From: an uncultured Lachnospiraceae bacterium
GTDB taxonomy: Bacteria; Bacillota; Clostridia; Lachnospirales; Lachnospiraceae
Length of the DNA: 32,079 bases
Assembly: GCA_947176965.1 (NCBI GenBank)
Contig: CAMWSU010000024.1
Span: 1-32,079, forward strand
Direction: 5' to 3'
Positions 16,878-25,044 of this stretch are shown here, one piece after another. A program made the translations under genes and the position numbers. The notes under the pieces were generated by a model. It had not been told where the DNA came from. It saw only the letters and a program-made list of their open reading frames with translations, and made no database searches. Position 1 is the stretch's first letter. Every line of letters begins with the position of its first letter.

Positions 16878-18392
16878 CTATTCCGACAGCTTGATCACGA
16901 TCACGCCTTCAATCATTTTGACCGAGTCCGCCGACGGCCAGCATGTCATTTCCGCATACTCCGACGAGGCAAGCACCCGCTCTTTTTCATCGGAATCTAC
17001 CCCCTCGAGGCGCATCCCCAAATCTTGCATTAAGATGACGCGGATAAACGTCTGATTCCGCATCAGGTTCACGTCATCAACACCGGGCATATACGGAATA
17101 CGGTCCAAAAGCCATCCCCGTTCTTCCGTCCGGATCGTTCCTGTCACCATCAAATGGCAGTCTTCGTCAAACCCGTCCAGCATCGTAATACGCTCCTGCA
17201 TCCGGACGGCGGTCGCGTATGTCTGTTCCCAGCAATACTCCAAATTCAGGTACGCGATATTAGAGATCACAGCAAAATTAAATACGATCACAGTGATCAG
17301 CACCGCGCACGCATCTGCCAGCCATCCGCGCAGATATGTATCCGCCAGCTTGACAAACAGCATATAGATCAGCACAAGGCTGTACAGCATCAGATATCGA
17401 TATACAACTTCTTCAGATAAAAAATCAAACACATACGCCGCCGGTATAAACAGCAGGCAGGCCAGTACCGTCAGCGCCGCCTGAAGCTTTCTGCGATACA
17501 GCTTTTGTCTGACCGACACACCGACAAGTAACGCCAAAAACGCGACCGCAAACACCATATTTAAGATCTCATATGCGGTAAAATCGGAATTCCCACCAAT
17601 AAACACTTCCGCGAAAGCGATCGTGTCCTTTTTTAATGTGGACAACAGTTTCGAAATTCCCGGCACGGACACACGATCCATCCCCATATAATCGGAAAAT
17701 CCCGTATGATTCATCCGCATCATGATGGTAAGACTCACATAATAAAGCGCCATGCCGAGCACGCCGCCCGAGAGCGCCCTCGCCCCGCGCTTAAGAAGCT
17801 CTTTGTTCTGATATCGGTTTTCGATCATATCAAGGATCAGCCGGATCAAAATGAGCATCATGGCAAACGAAAGATACGCCTGATAACATCCGACTGCCGG
17901 CGCGATGCAGATCGCAAGACCCACGATTCCGAATGCGTCGTTTTTTCGATGCCAGAACCATACGCCAAGCGAGACAAGAAGCATGGCAAACAGAAATCCG
18001 TCCACCAAAAACATATAGCCTATTGTATCCGCAAACGACGGATACGTAACAAGCAGCCCGCTGCACAAAATGACGGGAACCGGATTTTTGATCTCCAAAA
18101 CCGCCACAATAAGCGCGGCCGAAACAGACGCATACAGAATCGCCAGCAGACCGTTTACCCATGGCAGGATAAAGTAGGAGCTGACCCCTGTTGTAATTTG
18201 CAGAAACCACCTGCCCAGAGAAAGCGGCCAGGTAAACTGGTCGCTGTGAATATTATAGACATAATCATGATTAGGCAGCTTATTGACGATCATATACATA
18301 TGCGCAAATAAGCCGAATAACAGCGCCGTAAAAAAAGCAAGCTTATACTGACGCTCCAGCCGATTCCACTTTTCTATCAGTCCATTTCCCAT
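16878..18392 (-). CDS. GtrII-type membrane glucosyltransferase (Glucos_trans_II family)
   Basis: This 504-residue integral membrane protein has about eleven hydrophobic segments. The N-terminal outside loop NHDYVYNIHSDQFTWPLSLG followed by RWFLQIT matches the GtrII family, where the acidic residue in the first loop is catalytic. GtrII proteins take a sugar from undecaprenyl phosphate (loaded by a GtrB-like enzyme) and add it to a growing or finished surface glycan outside the membrane. A soluble tail of about 100 residues follows the last helix. Seven bases separate it from the ABC transporter gene. The GtrB-like proteins at 30136-31065 and 4038-5018 are candidate donors. The transferred sugar need not be glucose. 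Confidence 0.8.
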   Translation of the reverse strand: MGNGLIEKWNRLERQYKLAFFTALLFGLFAHMYMIVNKLPNHDYVYNIHSDQFTWPLSLGRWFLQITTGVSSYFILPWVNGLLAILYASVSAALIVAVLEIKNPVPVILCSGLLVTYPSFADTIGYMFLVDGFLFAMLLVSLGVWFWHRKNDAFGIVGLAICIAPAVGCYQAYLSFAMMLILIRLILDMIENRYQNKELLKRGARALSGGVLGMALYYVSLTIMMRMNHTGFSDYMGMDRVSVPGISKLLSTLKKDTIAFAEVFIGGNSDFTAYEILNMVFAVAFLALLVGVSVRQKLYRRKLQAALTVLACLLFIPAAYVFDFLSEEVVYRYLMLYSLVLIYMLFVKLADTYLRGWLADACAVLITVIVFNFAVISNIAYLNLEYCWEQTYATAVRMQERITMLDGFDEDCHLMVTGTIRTEERGWLLDRIPYMPGVDDVNLMRNQTFIRVILMQDLGMRLEGVDSDEKERVLASSEYAEMTCWPSADSVKMIEGVIVIKLSE

Positions 18393-18399
18393 ATTTTTC

Positions 18400-20139
18400 C
18401 TACCTCTGTCTTACGATTTTTCCGCCTTCAACCCGGAACACCATATCACATTTCTCTATCGTCTGCAACCTGTGTGCAATGATGAGCAAGGTCTTTTTCC
18501 CGTGCAGACGGTTGATCGATTCCATGATCGCCGCCTCGGTGTCATTGTCAAGCGCCGAAGTCGCCTCATCCAAAATGAGCACCTCCGGGTCCTCATACAG
18601 CGCGCGGGCAATCCCGATGCGCTGCCGCTGTCCGCCCGATATGCGGATTCCCCGCTCCCCGATCCCTGTCCTATCCCCGTCCGGCAGGGATTCGATAAAC
18701 TCGGTAAGCTGCGCCTCAGAAAGCGCGTGGCGAAGCTTTTCCTCATCGATCCGTTCTTCGGGAATACCGTATGCCACATTTTTGCGGATGTCGGCATTTA
18801 AGAGTGCGATCATCTGCGGGATATAACCAATATTTTTCAACCACTCTCTGGGATGTTCTGCCACGGGCACACCATCCGCCTCAATAGTCCCCTCCTCAAG
18901 CTGTAACAGCCCTAAGATAATATCAACGATCGTTGTTTTTCCTGCGCCCGAGCCTCCGACGATGCCGACTGCCGCACCAACGGGAATCGTTAAGTCCGCA
19001 TGATCAAAAATGTATTTCTCCGTGTTCGGATATTTATAGGTAATCCCTTTTAAGCAGATTTCCTTCGTGACAGGCAGCTTCTCCTTCGCATCCACCGCGT
19101 AGGATAAGTCGATCCGTTCCGCGCTGATATCGTCGAGCAGGTTGTCGCTCACATTTAAGAAGAACGGCTCACAGAACGAAATCTGCGTCATTTGATTATT
19201 GATCCGGCTCGCAGACGGCATCAAACGCATCGCTGCCACCGCAAACGCCGAGATTGTGGGAACCATCCCGCCGACATCCCTTCCGCTTAACACGAGCACG
19301 AGCATATAGCCGATGATTCCGGTCATACACACCGCCTCGATCAAAAGCTTGGGCGTATTGGAAAACATGCTGTATGTTTCCATCGCGCGGATGTAGCCCT
19401 TTCCCTGTTTTAAGTATTCCCCGATAAAATACTGCTCCTTTGCATTGACCTTGACCTCCTTGATGCCGGTCACGGTCTGTGTGATCCACTCGTACATGGC
19501 AGCGCCGTAATCCTGATTCGCCTTGCCCGTGCGGTTCATGATCGGCTTAATGATCTGCTTGATGACGACAAGCGTCACAACGAGCAGCACGCAGAGCGTC
19601 ACCGCCATGGCCGCATCCGTGATCAGCAGCGTTACCCCTAAAAAAGCAAATACGATGAACTCAGACGCCATCTGCAAAAGCGCTAAGATCAACGCGTACA
19701 TATTATTGATATCCGCCGTAATACTGCGCTGGATGACCGAAGTCTCCGCATTTAGGAAATATTCGTAATTCCGGTTGACGTAGCTGCGCAGCAGGCGTTC
19801 CGCCGTCTGAAACTGATTGGTATAGACAAAATGATAAATCTGTTTATACTCCCAGAACAGAAACGCATCCTTGGCGATAAATACCACAATGAGCGCCGTC
19901 ATGGACAGCACCGTAAACTGAATCCTGCTGCCGATATGCAGCGTTTCGCAAACTGACCGGATGATCGCGTTCCTCTCTAACACGTCGGGCTGCATGACCG
20001 CCGACACGACCGGAATGACAAGCGAGATACTCACCGTCTCCAAAAAGCCGGCTATGATCATCATGACCACAAGCCCCGCCATTTGGCGCTTTTGTTTTTT
20101 ATCCATTAAAAGACGTAATTTTTTAATATCCCGTAACAT
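18400..20139 (-). CDS. ABC half-transporter, MsbA/PglK-like lipid-linked glycan flippase candidate
   Basis: This 579-residue fused membrane-ATPase protein has six membrane segments in residues 20-310. The ATPase domain shows Walker A GGSGAGKT (395-402), signature ISGGQ (500-504), Walker B VLILDE (520-525) and a final IIAHRL with the switch His. The half-transporter form, cytosolic loops and position inside a glycan cluster fit PglK-like enzymes that flip undecaprenyl-linked oligosaccharides, rather than the two-gene Wzm/Wzt exporters. No Wzx is visible in the window. GAGGG lies seven bases before the ATG. The 145-base gap upstream is filled with palindromes. A role in exporting another lipid or a peptide cannot be excluded by sequence. 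Confidence 0.85.
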   Translation of the reverse strand: MLRDIKKLRLLMDKKQKRQMAGLVVMMIIAGFLETVSISLVIPVVSAVMQPDVLERNAIIRSVCETLHIGSRIQFTVLSMTALIVVFIAKDAFLFWEYKQIYHFVYTNQFQTAERLLRSYVNRNYEYFLNAETSVIQRSITADINNMYALILALLQMASEFIVFAFLGVTLLITDAAMAVTLCVLLVVTLVVIKQIIKPIMNRTGKANQDYGAAMYEWITQTVTGIKEVKVNAKEQYFIGEYLKQGKGYIRAMETYSMFSNTPKLLIEAVCMTGIIGYMLVLVLSGRDVGGMVPTISAFAVAAMRLMPSASRINNQMTQISFCEPFFLNVSDNLLDDISAERIDLSYAVDAKEKLPVTKEICLKGITYKYPNTEKYIFDHADLTIPVGAAVGIVGGSGAGKTTIVDIILGLLQLEEGTIEADGVPVAEHPREWLKNIGYIPQMIALLNADIRKNVAYGIPEERIDEEKLRHALSEAQLTEFIESLPDGDRTGIGERGIRISGGQRQRIGIARALYEDPEVLILDEATSALDNDTEAAIMESINRLHGKKTLLIIAHRLQTIEKCDMVFRVEGGKIVRQR

Positions 20140-20177
20140 ATTGTTCCCTCTGTTTTTTTATTCTGTTCATATGCGAT

Positions 20178-20342
20178 GAAGAATCCGCTTGCGGATTCTT
20201 CGGTGTGTGAAAGGTTCGCTTGCGAACCGTAGAACTTCCACCCATTCATAAAGAAATGCCAACGGCATTTCTTTGAGGAATGACTTAGATGTTCTTTGGC
20301 GGCGTTTTTTGACGCCTTAGAACATCTTCATTCCTTTCACAC
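20178..20342. repeat. Cluster of nested palindromes between fused glycosyltransferase and ABC gene
   Basis: Four hairpins sit side by side: 20178-20201 (10-base perfect arms, loop CTTG), 20213-20228 (6-base arms, loop CTTG), 20250-20274 (11-base perfect arms, loop AAC, flanked by CATTC at 20243 and GAATG at 20278) and 20287-20327 (9-base outer arms with an inner 5-base stem). The last is flanked by GGAATGA (277-283) and TCATTCC (328-334). A 10-base inverted repeat, GTGTGAAAGG at 20205-20214 and its complement at 20333-20342, brackets three of them. The right half lies inside the end of the fused glycosyltransferase gene. It resembles a palindromic mobile unit or a structured leader; I recognise no named family. 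Confidence 0.75.
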
Positions 20343-22642
20343 TGCCTTCTCATGAATCCCTCCACCATGAACGCGTGGCGCTCTTTCGGCTCATAGGCAT
20401 CCCAGATCTGCGGTCCGATATTATATTTTTCGTCGGCAAATGTGATCGCATCGAGCGCCGAGGTGATGATGGACACCGCTTTGGCAAAATGAACGCCCTC
20501 AATGAAATTTAAGACCTCGATCGGGAATTTTCCGCGGATCACGACGCACTGCGGATAATACGCCGCATAATCAATATCGTCGCGCGGGTGCGGCTTGATC
20601 ACTACCCGCCTGCCCGCACAATGCTCTTTTAAGATCTGCCCGCACACGGCGATGCGCACGTCCTCCTCAGGCGGAAACGCTTCCGTCAAGAACAGCACGC
20701 AGTCCCCGCAGCCTGAAAGCTGCGCCGTGATCTTCTCTGCATCGGGCAGGAAGATGCGGAGCATCATCTGCTTCTGTTCGTCGGTAAGTGCGTGCTCCAA
20801 CGGCTTTCTCGGCACTTCTTTATATTTTTCAAATCGGTACGGCACAACGGAACAGTCGTTCATCTCAAAGTCCAGACAGTATTTCCCGTATCCGTTCTGG
20901 ATAAAGATCAGATTCTTTGCCGCAAGATATGCTTTTAACCGGAAATGCCCCGCATTATCCACATGCGCCGCATCAAAATTCTGAAGACAGTCCAGCCCGT
21001 CCTCCACGGCGTGGTAATAAATATGCTTATAGCTTAAATAATAACCGATGGGATCGGAATCACAGTACACATAAATATCCTCATACTGCGTAAAATCAAT
21101 GTCAATATAGGCTTCCTGTATTTTGCCGTACTTCTTCGTGTAGATCATGCGGTTGATCATATGGCGCACGATGTTATGATGATTTTTCTTATATTTCATC
21201 AGCTCCGGAAAATCCGAATCGTACCGCTCGTCAAGCGCAAGCACACGATCGAAGATGCCCTCTGCCTGAATCCGCTCGCCCAGGTCTCCGAAATCCATAA
21301 ACACACGGCTGAGCGCAAGATCCGCGCGCCCGCATCCCGCTGACTCTCTTGCAAGCGCCATTTCCTTGAGCAGCGATACATAGACATGGTACATCGTATG
21401 GCACACATAAATGCGTTGTTTTGGTTTTTGTTTGTTCTTGAGATGCCTTTGGTTCCAAAGCCCCGGCCGTATCAGCGGTGCAGCGGAACACGGTCCGTCC
21501 TTTGGCAGCGTAAGCTCTTTCGCCGAAAGCACCCGTCCGCCCGCTTTCGCCTGCTCAGTGATCTGCCGACACAGAGAAAGCAGCTCCGCCGCTGCCCTCT
21601 GCGGATTCCACACATCGCGTATCGTCTCATACGCCCTGCTGCCAAACGTCCGCCGGAGCGTCCGGTCGGCAAGCAGCCGCTTCACACACGCTTTCAAACA
21701 CGCATAATCCCGGTTCGGATAGAGAAAGCCGTTTTCCCCGTCCTTCACTAAATAAGGAGAAGCGCCCGCCGCTTCATTGGCAACGACCGCACAGCCGCTG
21801 TTCATCGCCTCGTTTAAGACGGCGCCCCAGCCCTCCCTGTGATCGCTCGTAAAAAGGAAAATATCCGCCTGCTCCATGTGCTCCCGCACCTGTTCCGGCT
21901 TCATAAACCCCGTAAAACGCACGACGTCCGCAAGCTGTTTTTCCTGCACGGCCTGTTTCAGCAGCGCTTCCTCCTCGCCGCCGCCGGCCATGACAAGTAA
22001 AAACGAACATCCCTCCGCCTTTAAGTCCGCCGCCAGCTTCAGCGCGTCCGCCGGATGCTTCCAGTCAAGAAATCTGCCAGCCCACAGGATCATCGGCACG
22101 GCATTTCCGTTTCTTTTTGCGTGGCAGTCCTCGTTTTCATAGCGGGAAAGCCTCGTAAAATAGCCAAAGCGCAGCATTTTTCCCGGATAAGCACGGATCA
22201 GGCGATAATCCGAGGCAACGTACGCCCCCGCGCAGAGCAGGTAGACCGGCGCTTTACGAAAACGGGTATGATCCTGATATTTCCGTATCAGTCCGCGCGG
22301 CGTAACAAATTTCCACTGCCCTTCCTTGTAGATCCGCTCGCTGTAGCGCAGCACCGGCTTCTTGTCCCGTAATCTCTTATGAATCCATTCCTCCTGCTCA
22401 CAGCCGCCGAACAGGACTACATCGCTCTCATCCAATAATTTCCGCACCAATTCCGGCTGCTCGTAGGAACACACAAGCCACTTAAGGCCGTCCGTTCCCC
22501 CGCCCCAGCCCATCGCACGGCGCTCTTCCTCCATCGGCTCCGTCTGCACAAAACGATAATCTTCCCCAAGCGCATCGTACAGATACTCCGACATCGGAAT
22601 CTGATGGTGATTGATGTAATTACTGACAAAGGTTATTTTCAT
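20285..22642 (-). CDS. Fusion of GT4 glycosyltransferase and sialyltransferase-motif (GT52/GT38-like) domain
   Basis: This protein has 785 residues in two parts. Residues 1-365 are a GT4 (GT-B) enzyme: ILWAGRFLDWKHP near 185 and the EX7E motif EGWGAVLNE (270-278). After a linker, residues about 408-765 look like a second GT-B domain with the three short motifs of bacterial sialyl- and polysialyltransferases: acidic-acidic-Gly EDG (547-549), HP motif KPHPRD (683-688) and a Thr-Ser pair (727-728) in ITSALDA; YVCHTMYHVYVSLL opens it. Those families use CMP-nonulosonates, and this cluster makes CMP-pseudaminate. ATG at 22642 has AGGAG upstream and overlaps the previous gene by 23 bases. The last ~16 residues are encoded by a palindrome and may not belong to the original fold. 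Acceptors are unknown. Confidence 0.82.
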   Translation of the reverse strand: MKITFVSNYINHHQIPMSEYLYDALGEDYRFVQTEPMEEERRAMGWGGGTDGLKWLVCSYEQPELVRKLLDESDVVLFGGCEQEEWIHKRLRDKKPVLRYSERIYKEGQWKFVTPRGLIRKYQDHTRFRKAPVYLLCAGAYVASDYRLIRAYPGKMLRFGYFTRLSRYENEDCHAKRNGNAVPMILWAGRFLDWKHPADALKLAADLKAEGCSFLLVMAGGGEEEALLKQAVQEKQLADVVRFTGFMKPEQVREHMEQADIFLFTSDHREGWGAVLNEAMNSGCAVVANEAAGASPYLVKDGENGFLYPNRDYACLKACVKRLLADRTLRRTFGSRAYETIRDVWNPQRAAAELLSLCRQITEQAKAGGRVLSAKELTLPKDGPCSAAPLIRPGLWNQRHLKNKQKPKQRIYVCHTMYHVYVSLLKEMALARESAGCGRADLALSRVFMDFGDLGERIQAEGIFDRVLALDERYDSDFPELMKYKKNHHNIVRHMINRMIYTKKYGKIQEAYIDIDFTQYEDIYVYCDSDPIGYYLSYKHIYYHAVEDGLDCLQNFDAAHVDNAGHFRLKAYLAAKNLIFIQNGYGKYCLDFEMNDCSVVPYRFEKYKEVPRKPLEHALTDEQKQMMLRIFLPDAEKITAQLSGCGDCVLFLTEAFPPEEDVRIAVCGQILKEHCAGRRVVIKPHPRDDIDYAAYYPQCVVIRGKFPIEVLNFIEGVHFAKAVSIITSALDAITFADEKYNIGPQIWDAYEPKERHAFMVEGFMRRQCERNEDVLRRQKTPPKNI

Positions 22643-24005
22643 GGTTGATCTCCTGATAGATCTCCAACAATCGACGATAATTCGTATCCGCATCATGCGT
22701 CTTTCGCGCTCTTACGCGCGCGGCAGCGGAAAGCCTGTCCGCAAGCTCCCGGTCCTCAAAAATCCGCGCCACCGCCATTGCCAGCGCACTCACATTGTCC
22801 GCATGATAGAGAAGTCCTTCTTTTTCATCGGTAACAAGATCCGGAACGCCGCCGACCAGAGAGCTGACAACCGGTACGCCCAAGAGCATCGCTTCCCCAA
22901 CGGAATTGGGGGAGTTTTCGATCGTTGAGGCGGATAAAAAAACATGTGCCTTCAGGTATTGCGCTTTCATCTGCTCCGCGTCCATCTGTCCGAGGAAGAA
23001 TACCTGCTCCTCCAAGCCGCCCTCCCGAATGAGTGACTCCAAATACGCACCGTAAGACGAGATCTTTAATCGGTTCATCCATCCGGTACTGCCGCGGCGC
23101 ACAATGCAGTCTCCCGCCACATACAGGCGGATATCGGGATATTGCTTTTTTAATATCCTAAGCGCGCGCAGGACATAATGCAGTCCTTTGACCGGATAAT
23201 TCCCCTGACTGACAAACACACTGTGTTTCTCGCAGTCCTCATAAGTCCAGCATCCGTCATAAAACGCGGCGCGCATCGTTTCGTTCATCACATGATAGTC
23301 CGCCTGCGGCGCCGCTTTCTCCGTCTCGCTCCTGTCAAAGAGCGTGCGCCCCGTCACATGTCCCGCAAGTGCAAGCGCCCGCGCCTCCCGCTCGCCGCGT
23401 TTCCGCATTTTTTCTTTCTGCTGCAAAAGATTGTCTTTTCTTAACAGATCGCGCAGGGTCTTGCGGCGCGCCACCTTCTCCGGTACGCCGTCGAGATAAT
23501 GTTCTGCGCATGCCGCACACACACCCTGTATCCCGATCAGCGTGCGCTGCGGTCTTTCAAACGCCTTGACCGCGGCATACGTATGCCCGTATTCCGCCCC
23601 GAAACAGTGCAGAATATCCGGCTGAAAATCTTCTATGATCTCCCGTATGCGCTGTTCCAGCGCCGCGTCATAACGCTCCTCGTGTACCGTATCCTCCGAA
23701 AAACCGTAATAATACAGTTCCTTGCCGCGGAGTCTGCCTTTGACGCCCGCCGCGCCGTCCGGCATCCCGTTTACGGGAAAACAGACGCCGAGTACGATTT
23801 CAGCTCCTGATCGTTCCTCCGCGGAAGAACCGCCGTCCTCCGGGGTCACTCCAGCTTCCGCTGCCCTCTCGTTATCCTCCGCTCCCATCCCGTTCAGAAG
23901 TCTGCCGCAAAGTCCGGAAAGCCAGCCCTCCTTATTGGAAGCAGGCATGCCAAGTTCCTTCGCAATGATTGGCAGAACGATATTACAAACCCACAAAATA
24001 CGCAT
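22620..24005 (-). CDS. GT4 family glycosyltransferase
   Basis: This GT-B glycosyltransferase has 461 residues. The N-terminus MRILWVCNIVLPIIAKELG is a typical opening of clostridial GT4 enzymes, with FQPDILHCFGAEYGHTYAA near 127. The C-terminal half has VSQGNYPVKGLHYVLRAL near 265 and the retaining-enzyme EX7E motif ENSPNSVGE (363-371), followed by GVPVVSSLVGGVPDLV. Residues about 41-68 form an acidic, Gly/Ser-rich insertion that looks disordered. It would add one sugar of the repeat unit from an NDP-sugar at the cytoplasmic face. Palindromes fill the gap before it, and the fused GT4-sialyltransferase-like gene starts inside its 3' end, so the two are translationally coupled. Confidence 0.88.
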   Translation of the reverse strand: MRILWVCNIVLPIIAKELGMPASNKEGWLSGLCGRLLNGMGAEDNERAAEAGVTPEDGGSSAEERSGAEIVLGVCFPVNGMPDGAAGVKGRLRGKELYYYGFSEDTVHEERYDAALEQRIREIIEDFQPDILHCFGAEYGHTYAAVKAFERPQRTLIGIQGVCAACAEHYLDGVPEKVARRKTLRDLLRKDNLLQQKEKMRKRGEREARALALAGHVTGRTLFDRSETEKAAPQADYHVMNETMRAAFYDGCWTYEDCEKHSVFVSQGNYPVKGLHYVLRALRILKKQYPDIRLYVAGDCIVRRGSTGWMNRLKISSYGAYLESLIREGGLEEQVFFLGQMDAEQMKAQYLKAHVFLSASTIENSPNSVGEAMLLGVPVVSSLVGGVPDLVTDEKEGLLYHADNVSALAMAVARIFEDRELADRLSAAARVRARKTHDADTNYRRLLEIYQEINHENNLCQ

Positions 24006-24027
24006 ATTTCATCCTCTTTTTTCTAAA

Positions 24028-24074
24028 AAAGAACGCTGCGCGTTCTTTCGAAGAAACCGCATAGCGGTTTCTTC
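24028..24074. repeat. Two tandem perfect hairpins before the GT4 gene
   Basis: 24028-24048 has 9-base perfect arms around TGC, and 24050-24074 has 11-base perfect arms around ATA. They are adjacent, separated by one base. On the minus strand the first is followed by a run of T, so it could act as a weak terminator or attenuator inside the operon. They resemble the palindromes at 20178-20274 in arm length and tiny loop but not in sequence. Confidence 0.7.
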
Positions 24075-24100
24075 CGGTACTACGAAATTTCCTATAAGTT

Positions 24101-24123
24101 AAAAAAGCACGGATTCCTTCCGT
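24101..24123 (-). terminator. Weak terminator-like hairpin after the GT2 gene
   Basis: On the minus strand, just after the GT2 stop, arms ACGGA and TCCGT (24123-24109, loop of 5) are followed by GC and six T. The stem is only five pairs, so it would at most cause partial termination within the operon. Confidence 0.3.
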
Positions 24124-24129
24124 ATTTCC

Positions 24130-24996
24130 TTATTGTGCACGCCGCCGGTACAACATCCGCTTAACGCCCTGATAAAGCCCTGAAAACCATCTGCTGCGCG
24201 CAAGATGAGTCCGAAGCGGCGCAAGCGTCAGAAGCAGAATTGCCCGGTAACGGAGGCGTTCTTTTTTGGTCATATAAAGCGCCGTGATAACGCGGTGCTC
24301 CTCCTTCGCCGCCGCCCGATTTTCCTTAGACTCCGAAAATCCGCCTCCCTCGTAGGAGCAGACGGTCAGCGGCACATAGACTGTCTGCGCCTTTGCCCGA
24401 AAAAAGCACCACAAAAAATGCTCATAATCCGCACGCACGCGGTAATGCGGCTCATAAGTCCGCTCTCTGCCCCGCTTATAAAGCTGCTCCGGTCTGATAA
24501 GCTCCGCCGGATAAAAACAGCTTTGGTGACACGGAATATTGCGGTAGCAGCCGAATGCATCCAGCTTCGGATTGCTCATGACAACACTTTGCGTTTTTCT
24601 CTCATAAGTATTTCCGTAAAAGATGACCGGCGGCAGTCCGCCGACCGCCCTCCCGCCGCCCGTCGTCTGCTCTGCTGATTCCGTGACTGCCTTTCGCACA
24701 CCGGCAAGCACTTCTTTATCATAGAGATAGTCCCCACAGTTTAAGAACAACACATAACGTCCCCTCACCCTGCCGGCCGCCTGATTCATCGCATCGTAAA
24801 TGCCGCTGTCCTTCTCCTGAAACAGGCGGATGCGGGAGTCCTCCGGCAGATGCCCGATCGAACCGTCCGTGGAACCGCCGTCCTTCACAAGAATCTCAAA
24901 ATCGCCGTCCGTCTGCATCCGAACGCTTTCCACGGTTCTGTCCAATTCCTCCCCTGCCTGAAAGCAGACAATAATGATCGAAAAAAACGGTTCCAT
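24130..24996 (-). CDS. GT2 family glycosyltransferase (WcaA-like)
   Basis: This GT-A enzyme has about 288 residues. FFSIIIVCFQAGEELDRTV opens the domain, VKDGGSTDGSIGHL near 37 binds the nucleotide, QEKDSGIYDAMNQAAGRVRG near 62 is the hallmark of a common colanic/capsule GT2 subgroup, and LFLNCGDYLYD takes the place of the DxD metal site. The C-terminal third is basic and may lie on the membrane. I chose ATG at 24996, preceded by AGGAG; an in-frame ATG at 25038 would add 14 residues not matching the family start and has a weak site. It follows the polymerase gene closely. Donor sugar unknown. Confidence 0.87.
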   Translation of the reverse strand: MEPFFSIIIVCFQAGEELDRTVESVRMQTDGDFEILVKDGGSTDGSIGHLPEDSRIRLFQEKDSGIYDAMNQAAGRVRGRYVLFLNCGDYLYDKEVLAGVRKAVTESAEQTTGGGRAVGGLPPVIFYGNTYERKTQSVVMSNPKLDAFGCYRNIPCHQSCFYPAELIRPEQLYKRGRERTYEPHYRVRADYEHFLWCFFRAKAQTVYVPLTVCSYEGGGFSESKENRAAAKEEHRVITALYMTKKERLRYRAILLLTLAPLRTHLARSRWFSGLYQGVKRMLYRRRAQ

Positions 24997-25044
24997 CTCG
25001 TTTTTGCTCCTTTTCCCGCCAAAACATCCCTTCGGCATGCCCCG

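Noticed and set aside
16207-17055. Plus-strand open frame of 282 codons
   Set aside because: It is antisense to the GT2 and GtrII-like genes, whose motifs are clear; no domain or convincing ribosome site is seen.
20178-20342. CRISPR array or IS element end
   Set aside because: The hairpins differ in sequence and spacing, there are no equal repeats with unique spacers, and no transposase gene or target duplication is visible.
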